Source of the DNA: a bacterium
GTDB taxonomy: Bacteria > Gemmatimonadota > Gemmatimonadetes > Gemmatimonadales > Gemmatimonadaceae
Assembly (NCBI GenBank): GCA_027484025.1
Contig: JAIXTI010000207.1
Span: forward strand, 1-64,000
Reading direction: 5' to 3'
DNA: 64,000 nt
The notes beneath the pieces are model-generated. The model did not search any database. It saw nothing but the letters and a program-made list of their open reading frames with translations, and was not told the DNA's origin. Positions 36,975 to 44,974 of this stretch are shown piece after piece; positions within the stretch are counted from its first letter, which is position 1; every line of letters begins with the position of its first letter. A program made the translations under genes and the position numbers.

Positions 36975-38879
36975 TCAGCGACGCTGGAATTCGGGGGCGC
37001 CTAGAGCGAGCCCCACAATGAGGGCCAGCCCGGTGGGCGCCGCGTTGGCGCGACGCTGACGCGGTGTCATCGCCTTCGCACTGTCATCGTCGTCATCAAC
37101 CACGAGCGTGTCGGCCGCGGCGGCGCGAGCCGCCAGAAACGGGTTGGTGCCAGTGAGCAAAACCTGCCGCGTATCGTTCGACACGGCGCCGCCAAGCAGT
37201 TCGCGCACCACCCCGTCTACCTGACCGGTCAGATCGAGCGACGACAGCGTGCCGTACGCGGGCCACTGCGCCAGTCGTACCCCAGGCATACGGCCGCTCG
37301 CCACCGTGAGTCCGAAGTTGATGCGGTTGAGGATCGCGCCGGTATTCATCCACGCGTCGCCCGTTTCGGGATAGCCGTTGGGCGCCTGATGGCCAAAAAT
37401 CGGTTGTCCCAAACGGCTCACCACCTGCGCCGTGCGCGGAGTGGCATCGGCCGGGACCTGCAACGCGCGCATCGCGCTCGTCACGAGTTCGAAGGGGCTC
37501 TTCACCTTGCTGCGGTACGCGTCGGCGCTGAAGAACTCGGGGCTGGTGACGATCGTGCGCACCGTTTCGCGGATATCACCATTGGTGCGCTGAAACGTGG
37601 CCGCGGCGCGGGCCACGAGCGCCGGTGGCGGCGTGTCGCTTACGAATCGACGCGCCAGCTTGGTGGCAATGAACGTCGCGGTCTTGGGGTGCGAGGCCAG
37701 GAGGTCGAGCACCGCCTCGCCTTCCTCTTCGCCGCGACCCGCAGGAAACGCCTTCCCGAGAATGGTTTTCGCGCCGGCATCGTGTACCTGCGCCCGGAAC
37801 TGGTACCCACCACCCTGTGCCCCGCGCGCCAGCGTCCATCCGGTGAGCGCCCGTGCCACCTCGACGACATCCTGCTGCGTGTAGCCGCCGTCCACGCCGA
37901 GCGTGTGCAGCTCCATCAGTTCGCGGGCGTAGTTCTCGTTGAGTCCGCGACGACGCTGTGCGAGCTGCTGCAGCGCCGGATTCTGGGCCATGCGCTCCAT
38001 CACCCGCTGCCGCGCGACCTCCGCGCGTCGTTGCGCCGCGCGATTGTTCACGCCCGCCCGCGCGCCGTTGGCGGCCACGCGCGGCTGCTGCAGCGTGGGC
38101 CGCCCACTGTCGGCGACACTCTGCCAATTGTCGAGGTAGTAGAGCATCGCCGGGCTCTTGGCCACGGCGCCAAGCAACTCGCGGAAGTTGCCGAGGGCGT
38201 GCTGACGGATGGTACGGTCGTAATCGTTCAGGAAGTATCGCGTGCGGTCCTTCCCGGAGAACACGTTGAAGTGGTTCTCCCAGAAGTCGACCAGCACCTC
38301 CTCCAGCTGCCGTTCACTCACGACGGCGCGTGCCACTCGGCTCGACGCCAGCTCGCCAAGAAACTGCGCGGACCGGCGCGCCTGCTGACGCAGCTTCGCG
38401 GAGTCCTCCGCCGTGATGACGCCGTTGGTGCGCCGCGCCGCCGCCGCGAGCGCGACGTTGGCCGGCGGATACTCCGCCAGCAGCTGATCGGAGGTCATCG
38501 CGACGGTCGTGTATGAGCGCACCAACGCCGTCGCCGCGCTGTCGGCAATGCCTTCCGGCGAGAGCTGACGCGCAATCCAGGCGTCGACCCCCATGCGACG
38601 CACTGCCTCGACATCCCCGGGCCGGGGACCGAAGGCGAGGCGGTTGAGCACCTGCTGGACCTGCTGGTCGGCGGTTTGTTCGCGCGGGGCCCGCGCGTCG
38701 GCGGTCTGGCGTTCGGGCGCGTTGCCCGACGCGCTTCCTCCGTCACGGCTCGGCGTGCTGTTTCCTGAAGACGCGCAGCCGCCAACGGCGAGGAGCGCTG
38801 CCGTGATGCCCCACCTGACGGCGCGGCCACGGCGTGGAATACGGAACTGCGGCACGTTGCCGACGGAATCAGCTGCCAT
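36975..38879 (-). CDS. DUF1800 lipoprotein
   Basis: 634 residues with a lipoprotein signal ending at LLAVGGC (lipobox V-G-G-C), followed by a Ser/Arg-rich linker. The DUF1800 body shows VLNRLAFGPRPGDVEAVRRMGVDAWIARQL, VSERQLEEVLVDFWENHFNVF, NENYARELMELHTLGVDGGYTQQDV and RRFVSDTPPPALV, all typical. Function is unknown; it is almost always encoded beside DUF1501 and the pair is inferred to act together outside the membrane. The last ~60 residues, rich in Asp then Arg/Ala, are a separate tail. Confidence 0.9.
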   Translation of the reverse strand: MAADSVGNVPQFRIPRRGRAVRWGITAALLAVGGCASSGNSTPSRDGGSASGNAPERQTADARAPREQTADQQVQQVLNRLAFGPRPGDVEAVRRMGVDAWIARQLSPEGIADSAATALVRSYTTVAMTSDQLLAEYPPANVALAAAARRTNGVITAEDSAKLRQQARRSAQFLGELASSRVARAVVSERQLEEVLVDFWENHFNVFSGKDRTRYFLNDYDRTIRQHALGNFRELLGAVAKSPAMLYYLDNWQSVADSGRPTLQQPRVAANGARAGVNNRAAQRRAEVARQRVMERMAQNPALQQLAQRRRGLNENYARELMELHTLGVDGGYTQQDVVEVARALTGWTLARGAQGGGYQFRAQVHDAGAKTILGKAFPAGRGEEEGEAVLDLLASHPKTATFIATKLARRFVSDTPPPALVARAAATFQRTNGDIRETVRTIVTSPEFFSADAYRSKVKSPFELVTSAMRALQVPADATPRTAQVVSRLGQPIFGHQAPNGYPETGDAWMNTGAILNRINFGLTVASGRMPGVRLAQWPAYGTLSSLDLTGQVDGVVRELLGGAVSNDTRQVLLTGTNPFLAARAAAADTLVVDDDDDSAKAMTPRQRRANAAPTGLALIVGLALGAPEFQRR

Positions 38880-38947
38880 GGTGCGAACTCTCCACTAGGG
38901 TCACCCGTTTGGACGCAGAAGCGACGGCCTCGTTAATCCCAACTACC

Positions 38948-39057
38948 GCAGTTCCCGCGCCCCTGCCGTCTAGAACCCTGCCGTCCGCCGTCTCGGCGCG
39001 ATCCCGCCGCATCGCGCCGAGACGGCGGACGGCAGGGTTCTAGACGGCAGGAGCACA
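38948..39057. repeat. Dispersed palindromic element, copy 2 (perfect 40-bp arms)
   Basis: Arms 38963-39002 and 39011-39050 are exact reverse complements (40 of 40) around CCCGCCGC. The left arm begins CTGCCGTCTAGAACCCTG. It lies between the divergent DUF1800 gene and the 159-aa membrane protein gene. A 39-nt stretch is identical to copy 3. Confidence 0.9.
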
Positions 39058-39104
39058 GAACGAATCGACCGCGCCGTCTGTCGCGACACACCATATCTTA
39101 CGCC

Positions 39105-39584
39105 ATGCCTTCCACTGAGACGCCCGGTCGTTTTGAGCGACTGCTCGATGCCGCCTTCGCGACCGGAACCCTCACCACCATTGCCACCGGTGGCGCGTTG
39201 TTGGGGCTCGGATGGCGCGAGGGTGAAGCCGGGCGCGTCTTTCGGCTCGCGGGCCGTGGGCTCCTCGAGCGCTCCGGTGTCACATCGGCGGCCGCGCCGC
39301 TCACCTCGGTCGCACTCGGGTACTTCCACCACCTGATCATCGCGACGGCCTGGGGTGTCCTCTTGGCGTTGCCCGTATTGGCGCTCCGCGGGCCGCTCCG
39401 GCTCTTCGCCGCCGGGGTGGCGGCGTTCGGCTATGTGGTTTGCGCCGCCTATCTGCTCTCGCCCTCCCTGCGCATTGGCTATGCAGTGACGTCAAACATA
39501 CCCAGCGCGGTTCCTATTGGGGTCGCGCTCGCCTTGGCGCTGCTCGGTGGTATCTGGCTCGACGCCACCGAGGGGCACGACTGA
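39105..39584 (+). CDS. Hypothetical membrane protein
   Basis: 159 residues with four predicted membrane helices: near residues 18-36, 75-92, 96-118 and 133-152. No family recognised. Between helices 1 and 2 lies an Arg/Glu-rich amphipathic stretch (GWREGEAGRVFRLAGRGLLE). No ribosome binding site is evident and no partner gene is near; palindromic element copy 2 lies 48 bp upstream of the start. Confidence 0.65.
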   Translation: MPSTETPGRFERLLDAAFATGTLTTIATGGALLGLGWREGEAGRVFRLAGRGLLERSGVTSAAAPLTSVALGYFHHLIIATAWGVLLALPVLALRGPLRLFAAGVAAFGYVVCAAYLLSPSLRIGYAVTSNIPSAVPIGVALALALLGGIWLDATEGHD

Positions 39585-39776
39585 ACAGAATGCCCGCTGC
39601 AACCGATACTCGTTGTGACGCCATCGCGACACAGCGGTACAGCAAGTCACGGTTGGCACACGTTATGCTCAACAAGCGTTGCTCATCTGCCAGTGGAACG
39701 TCCTCCGTACGTCGTCGGCGAAACGTACCGAGCCGGTGCCACTGGCCCCTTTTCCCTCAACCGCAGGAGGTAGACC

Positions 39777-40325
39777 ATGGACGTCCTCGTTCGTATCGAG
39801 GCGCGTCCGAGCGATTCGCCGGTTCTCGCGCACGTGAACTCGATTCCCGTGCTTCCGTTCGGAACTCGCTCGCGCCGTGAAGTAGTGACGCTGTATGGAC
39901 AGGCCGACGCTCAGTCGCTCGCACTGGCACTGGCCGCCACGTTCGAAAGTGAGCGGATCGAAGCATCCGCGTTGGGTGTCGTGCGCCATCTCGGCGTGTG
40001 GCCGGACCGTGGGGCCGTTGGTGATTCGGCCTGGCGCGATGGCACGACGGGACGCCTCGTCACGCAGGACCTCGACATTCCGTTGCTCACCCTCGAAGCC
40101 CGGGCCTCCGAACTCCTCGGCGCTTGCGGCACCACCATTCGTCGCGTGGCGGCTGGGCTCGCCATGGCCGACTGGCCCGAAGGAACCGAGCGCGCGTTGA
40201 CCTTTTCGTTGGCCAGCGGGACCAGCGGCGGCGGCACGCTCGTGGATGACGATGGCGTAGAAAACTGGCTCGACTCGCTCCGACAGGCGGATGCGTATGC
40301 GTACGACGAAGCGGAGGCTGACTGA
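39777..40325 (+). CDS. Hypothetical cytoplasmic protein with strong ribosome binding site
   Basis: 182 residues, acidic, no signal or membrane segment and no family I can name. It has one of the few full Shine-Dalgarno sequences in the window (CGCAGGAGGTAGACC before ATG) and is closed by its own intrinsic terminator, so it is probably a well-translated single gene. The C-terminus is very acidic (YAYDEAEAD). The 192 bp before it show no other feature. Confidence 0.7.
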   Translation: MDVLVRIEARPSDSPVLAHVNSIPVLPFGTRSRREVVTLYGQADAQSLALALAATFESERIEASALGVVRHLGVWPDRGAVGDSAWRDGTTGRLVTQDLDIPLLTLEARASELLGACGTTIRRVAAGLAMADWPEGTERALTFSLASGTSGGGTLVDDDGVENWLDSLRQADAYAYDEAEAD

Positions 40326-40355
40326 ATCCTCGTCTCTTGTCTGAACAGTTGGTAG

Positions 40356-40392
40356 AAAGCGGGCGGATCACTTCATGTGATACGCCCGCTTT
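40356..40392 (+). terminator. Intrinsic terminator after the 182-aa hypothetical gene
   Basis: AAAGCGGGCGGATCAC pairs with GTGATACGCCCGCTTT (16 bp, one mismatch) around loop TTCAT, followed by GTATTTCC. Confidence 0.85.
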
Positions 40393-40550
40393 GTATTTCC
40401 GTCAGGTATCACCCTACCGCTCGTCCGGTTGAGCGTGCTTGCTCCCTCCCGCGAAGCGCCGCACCGTCCTAGTGGCCAGTCCACCACCACGGACGCGCCC
40501 ACGGCTCCACCACCCGGAGCCGCGACTGCCCAAAACAGTCAGGGGGGACG

Positions 40551-42647
40551 ATGCGCGAGTATGACAGCGCCGGCATCAGAAACATCGCCGTGGTCGGCCA
40601 CGGCGCGAGCGGCAAGACGAGTCTTGTCGATGCACTCTGCTTCGCCGCCGGTTCCGGCAAACGACACGGCAGCACGAAAGACGGCACCGCTCTCACCGAT
40701 CATCTCCCCGAAGAGATCGAGCGCGGCTACAGCATCAGCCTCGGGTGCGCCTTCGCCGAATGGCAGGAGAGCAAGGTCAATTTCATCGACGCGCCAGGCT
40801 CACTCGACTTTCAGGGTGACGCCATCGCCGGATTGGCGGCCGCCGACGGCGCGCTCTGTGTCATTGGCGCGGCGAGCGGCGTCGAAGTCGGCACGGAGCG
40901 CATGTTCCGCGCGGCCATCGCGCGTCAGGACCCGGTGCTCTTCGTCGTCAGCATGATGGACAAGGAGCACGCCGACTTCAATCGCGTCTACCAGCAGATC
41001 AAGGACCGGCTCACCAGCAAAGTCATTCCGGTCGAAATTCCCTGCGGGGAAGGCGCCAACTTCCAGGGCGTGATCAACCTCTTTACGCAACGCGCCTACA
41101 TGTACACGACGGGCGTGAAGGGGGAGTATGTCGAGCGCGATATCCCCGCCGAGTGCCGGGCGCAGTTCGAGACGTACCGTCAGGAGCTCATCGAAGCGAT
41201 CAGCGCCACCAACGACACGCTGCTCGAGCGCTATCTCGACGGGCAGGAGATCGACCGCGATACCGCCATTCACGGCATGAAGGACGCCATGGCCCGCCTC
41301 GATCTCTTCCCGCTCTTCTGCGTCTCCAGCGACAACATGATCGGCGTGCGCGCGCTGCTCACCGAGCTCGTACAGCTCATGCCCAACGCGTACGAGATGG
41401 AGGAAATCCACGCGCTCACCGGCGCCGAGGGGCACAGCACGGTCCAGCTGCATGCCCGCGATGATGGGCCGTTCGCGGCGCTGGTCTTCAAGACGCTCAA
41501 TGAGCCGCACGTGGGCGAGGTGTCGTACTTCCGCGTCCTCTCCGGAAAGGTGGACACGGGGCAGGATGTCTTTAATGCCACGCGCGACAGCGTCGAAAAG
41601 CTCGGGCATCTCTCCGTGCCGCTGGGCAAGGAGCGCCTCGAGGTGCCCACGCTCCACGCTGGCGACATCGGCTGCGTGGCCAAGCTCCGGAACACGCACA
41701 CCAACGACACGCTTTCCACGCGCGAGCATCCGGTGCGGCTGCCGGGCATCACGTATCCGGAAGCCGTGGTGCACTTCGCTGTCCGGGCCACCATTCGTGG
41801 CGAAGAAGACAAGCTGCAACAGGGACTCCACCGGTTGCACGACGAAGACCCCACGCTCACGGTGCACTACAACCCGGAGACGCACGAAACGATCGTGGGC
41901 GGCATGGGGGAGCGGCATCTCGACGTGGCCATGTCGGTGTTGCGGCGCAAATTCGGCGTGAGCGCCGAGTTGGCGAAGCCGCGCATCGCCTACCGCGAAA
42001 CCATCACGGCGCGCGCCGAGGGCCAAGGGCGCCACAAGAAGCAGAGCGGCGGCCGTGGGCAGTTTGGTGACTGCTGGATTCGCATGGGCCCCATGCCGCG
42101 CGGTGAAGGCTATTTGTTCGACGACAAGATCGTGGGCGGCGCCATCCCGTCCAAGTACGTCCCGGCCGTCGACCGTGGCGTACAGGAAGCGGCGGCCCGT
42201 GGCGTCCTGGCGGGCTTCCCGCTCGTCGACTTCCGCGTCGAGGTCTATGACGGCTCCACGCACTCCGTCGACTCGAACGAAATGTCCTTCAAGATGGCGG
42301 GCATTCAGGCGTTCAAGTCCGTCGCCGGAAAGTGCCGTCCGGTCATCCTCGAGCCACTCGATCTGCTCGAGATCAGCGTCCCCGACGCGTTCCTGGGCGA
42401 TGTGCTCGGCGACCTGTCAGGGCGTCGCGGCGCCATACTGGGCACCGCGAGCGACGGCCGGCAGTCCACGATCCGTGCCGTCGTACCACAGGCGGAGCTG
42501 CATCTGTACGCCACCCAACTGTTCTCGCTGACGCACGGCTACGGCATGCTCACCCGGCGTTTCAGCGGCTACGAGCAGGTGCCGAACGACAGCGCACAGC
42601 GGGTCATTGCGGAACACGTGCGAGAGCTGGAGGCGGCGGACATCTAG
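40551..42647 (+). CDS. Elongation factor G-like GTPase paralogue (EF-G2 type) with altered G motifs
   Basis: 698 residues with the five-domain EF-G layout: G domain, domain II, then GVSAELAKPRIAYRETI and KKQSGGRGQFGDC (domain IV start) and a C-terminal HGYGMLTRRFSGYEQVP. The P-loop GHGASGKT (16-23) is intact. G3 is DAPGSLDF: the catalytic His of DTPGH is Ser84. G4 is SMMDKEHADF, so the usual Asn and Lys of NKxD are Ser134 and Met135. Domain II/IV suggest ribosome binding is retained. No rpsL/rpsG/tuf genes flank it, so it is not the housekeeping fusA. Its likely role is specialised (recycling, hibernation or stalled-ribosome handling), which is inference. Confidence 0.9.
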   Translation: MREYDSAGIRNIAVVGHGASGKTSLVDALCFAAGSGKRHGSTKDGTALTDHLPEEIERGYSISLGCAFAEWQESKVNFIDAPGSLDFQGDAIAGLAAADGALCVIGAASGVEVGTERMFRAAIARQDPVLFVVSMMDKEHADFNRVYQQIKDRLTSKVIPVEIPCGEGANFQGVINLFTQRAYMYTTGVKGEYVERDIPAECRAQFETYRQELIEAISATNDTLLERYLDGQEIDRDTAIHGMKDAMARLDLFPLFCVSSDNMIGVRALLTELVQLMPNAYEMEEIHALTGAEGHSTVQLHARDDGPFAALVFKTLNEPHVGEVSYFRVLSGKVDTGQDVFNATRDSVEKLGHLSVPLGKERLEVPTLHAGDIGCVAKLRNTHTNDTLSTREHPVRLPGITYPEAVVHFAVRATIRGEEDKLQQGLHRLHDEDPTLTVHYNPETHETIVGGMGERHLDVAMSVLRRKFGVSAELAKPRIAYRETITARAEGQGRHKKQSGGRGQFGDCWIRMGPMPRGEGYLFDDKIVGGAIPSKYVPAVDRGVQEAAARGVLAGFPLVDFRVEVYDGSTHSVDSNEMSFKMAGIQAFKSVAGKCRPVILEPLDLLEISVPDAFLGDVLGDLSGRRGAILGTASDGRQSTIRAVVPQAELHLYATQLFSLTHGYGMLTRRFSGYEQVPNDSAQRVIAEHVRELEAADI

Positions 42648-42685
42648 GGGGCCTCGGCCTCCACCCACCACCTACCGCTACCGCG

Positions 42686-42716
42686 CGAGGCGACTCCTGA
42701 CCCGGGGGTCGCCTCG
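42686..42716 (+). terminator. Hairpin terminator after the EF-G-like gene
   Basis: CGAGGCGAC and GTCGCCTCG (9 bp, perfect) with a 13-base loop, followed by TCTGTTATCC. Confidence 0.65.
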
Positions 42717-42799
42717 TCTGTTATCCGACGGCGCTCATGTTCGTCTCCCGTGGTGCCGACAATACCGACAGGTTGATTCCCTACTATAACGGAAGCGTA

Positions 42800-43375
42800 G
42801 TGCGCGCCTTTCCAAACTCTCGGCGTTCCGCCGGCTACAGTCTGATCGAGCTGCTCGTCGTCATCGCGATGATTGGCATCTTGGGGAGCCTTGTGCTCCC
42901 CAAGCTCCGTTTGGAGCGCTCGCAGGTCGACGCCGCGTCGCGGACCCTGGGAATGGCGCTGATGACCGCCCGATCCGACGCCGTGGGGCGCGGACACAAC
43001 GTGCTCGTAGTGCTCGATACAGGGAACCACTTGGTTCGCACCATTTGGGACCTCAACAACAACCGCCGCGTGGACGCCATGGAAAAGTCACGTCCCTTCC
43101 TGCTCGGCGAGCGCGTGATCTTCGGTCGCGGCGCCGGCATCCCGCCCTTCGACGGCGCATCGGCCCAGGTGCCCACCATGCTGACGACCGGCGGAATGCC
43201 GATGCTCGTCGTGCAGCGCAACGGGGCACTCGACCGGTCGGGTACGCTCTACCTCACCTCGGGGAGGGGGCGCGCCGGCGTCGGCGATGTGGACAGCCGC
43301 GCCATTCGGCTCGAGCGGGCCACTGGGCGGGCCACGGTGTTCGTGTACGCACGCACTGGCTGGAGGCGGCAATGA
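42800..43375 (+). CDS. Type IV minor pilin, FimT/GspH-like
   Basis: 191 residues if translated from the GTG at 42800, which has GGAAG 5 bases upstream and gives a 12-residue leader before the prepilin site SAG/YSLIELLVVIAMIG (Glu at +5). The ORF-track ATG at 42737 would give a 33-residue leader and lacks a ribosome binding site. After the hydrophobic helix, the body matches the FimT/GspH head: ARSDAVGRGHNVLVVLDTG. It leads four overlapping pilin genes processed by a prepilin peptidase and assembled as minor pilins initiating the pilus or pseudopilus tip. Confidence 0.85.
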   Translation: MRAFPNSRRSAGYSLIELLVVIAMIGILGSLVLPKLRLERSQVDAASRTLGMALMTARSDAVGRGHNVLVVLDTGNHLVRTIWDLNNNRRVDAMEKSRPFLLGERVIFGRGAGIPPFDGASAQVPTMLTTGGMPMLVVQRNGALDRSGTLYLTSGRGRAGVGDVDSRAIRLERATGRATVFVYARTGWRRQ

Positions 43376-43782
43376 GCCCCGCCATGATTACGGCGAGCGG
43401 TTCTCCTCGCGCACGCCGTGGCTTCACGCTCATCGAAACGATGATCGCGATGGTCATCCTGTCGGGCGTCGTGCTGAGCATCACCGTGGGGACCACCAAG
43501 CTGTCGCGCGCGGTTGGCGATGCCAATGTGCGCAGCCGCGCCTTCGCGCGGGCGGACATGCTCATCGCCATGGCACGCACCTGGCCCTCGTGGACGACGC
43601 TTGATGCACTTGCCGGTGCCGCCTACAACGGCGAGCGCGACGGGTTCATCTCCACCACGACGGTCACCACCGACACGACCCGTGGCCGGCGCATCAAGCG
43701 TCTGCAGGTGGTGGTGCGCGCCTCGTCGAGCGCCCTGATGCCGTTGCCGGTGCGACGGTCCATCTCCATTGCCGCTCCCTAA
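43372..43782 (+). CDS. Type IV minor pilin, PilV/GspI-like
   Basis: 136 residues from the ATG that overlaps the previous stop by 4 bases; the ORF-track start at 43045 is within the upstream gene. Leader MSPAMITASGSPRARRG precedes FTLIETMIAMVILSGVVLSI, a canonical prepilin signature with Glu+5. The head is small and Thr-rich (STTTVTTDTTRG). Position after FimT and before the PilW-like gene supports the PilV/GspI assignment over PilE. Confidence 0.82.
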   Translation: MSPAMITASGSPRARRGFTLIETMIAMVILSGVVLSITVGTTKLSRAVGDANVRSRAFARADMLIAMARTWPSWTTLDALAGAAYNGERDGFISTTTVTTDTTRGRRIKRLQVVVRASSSALMPLPVRRSISIAAP

Positions 43783-43789
43783 CTGATCC

Positions 43790-44974
43790 ATGCCGACCAT
43801 GAACCGACGCGGGTTCACGCTCATTGAACTGCTCCTGTCACTCGTACTGTTCAGCGTGGTGATGGCGGGCGCGATCGGCTTTGTCGTATCGCAAAGCAAG
43901 GGGCTCCGGATTCTTTCGGAGCGCAGCAACGCCGTGCAGAGCGGCCGCTTCGGCCGCGATCTGCTGCGGCAGGAGCTGCGGACCGCGGGTACCAATGTCA
44001 CCGAAGAGCAGCCCATCGTCGTGTTGGCCAATGACAGCGCGTTCGCCTTCAACGCCGACCTCACGACCAACAATCGCGACTCGGCCTCGTTCACGGGCGC
44101 CGTGTATGTAGACGAGTTCGCCCCCACCGCACAGGTCACCGCGCTGACACTGGGCGCGCAAATCGCGGTGCGTGGCGCGTCGCCAGCGTTGCGCTACCCG
44201 TTGCAGAGCTACTCACAGTCGCCGGCCATGTTCGTGAACAGCGACGCCGAGTTCATCAGCTTCTGGTTCGCCCCGGACTCGAGTGACAACAACCGCACCT
44301 ATGCGCTCTGGCGCCAGGTCAACGCGGCACCTCCCGAGCTCGTGTCCGTGGGGCTGACACGAGCCGCGGGAACGCCTTTCTTGCGCTACTACTACGACGC
44401 CGCCCCGTGGAACGCGACGTCTACGGGATTGACCCAAGTACCAGCGGCGTGGCTCCCCCTCACCAAGAGCGTCGCGCGTCGGGGCGTGGACAGCGATACC
44501 GGCACGGCGGTCAGCCGACGGATCGATGCGCTGCGTGCGATCGAAGTGACCTACGAGTCGACACCACCCAAAGCGGACAACACGCGCGAAGTCGTGCGCT
44601 ACATGGTGCCGCTGCCCAATGTCATGAACGCACGGCAGTCGCGGGCCTGCGGACGCGCGCCCCTGCTGCCGCCAACGCCATCGGTGACCTGGCGGGCAGA
44701 CTCTCAGGCAGTACAGATCACCATCGCGCCGGCCGTAGACGACGCCGCCGGCGAACGCGATGTCGTGCGCTACGTGCTCTGGCGACAGGCGGTAGGCAGC
44801 AGCACGTGGGGTGAGCCCATCAACACCATCGCCGCGACGCGCGCGGCGAGCTACACGGTGCGGGATCAGGGCTTCCCCACGCGTCCAGGACAATATCGCT
44901 ACGCATTGGCGGTGCAGGACTGCACGCCAAACACGTCGGGGACGGCCATCTCCGGCGCGGTGTTCGTCCCATGA
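43790..44974 (+). CDS. Type IV minor pilin, PilW-like
   Basis: 394 residues. Short leader MPTMNRRG then FTLIELLLSLVLFSVVMAGA, with Glu+5. The long C-terminal head is beta-rich with fibronectin-like strands near the end (AVDDAAGERDVVRYVLWRQAVG and a YTVRDQGFPTRPGQYRYALAVQD segment), as in large minor pilins. The ORF overlaps the next gene by 4 bases (ATGA). Confidence 0.82.
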   Translation: MPTMNRRGFTLIELLLSLVLFSVVMAGAIGFVVSQSKGLRILSERSNAVQSGRFGRDLLRQELRTAGTNVTEEQPIVVLANDSAFAFNADLTTNNRDSASFTGAVYVDEFAPTAQVTALTLGAQIAVRGASPALRYPLQSYSQSPAMFVNSDAEFISFWFAPDSSDNNRTYALWRQVNAAPPELVSVGLTRAAGTPFLRYYYDAAPWNATSTGLTQVPAAWLPLTKSVARRGVDSDTGTAVSRRIDALRAIEVTYESTPPKADNTREVVRYMVPLPNVMNARQSRACGRAPLLPPTPSVTWRADSQAVQITIAPAVDDAAGERDVVRYVLWRQAVGSSTWGEPINTIAATRAASYTVRDQGFPTRPGQYRYALAVQDCTPNTSGTAISGAVFVP

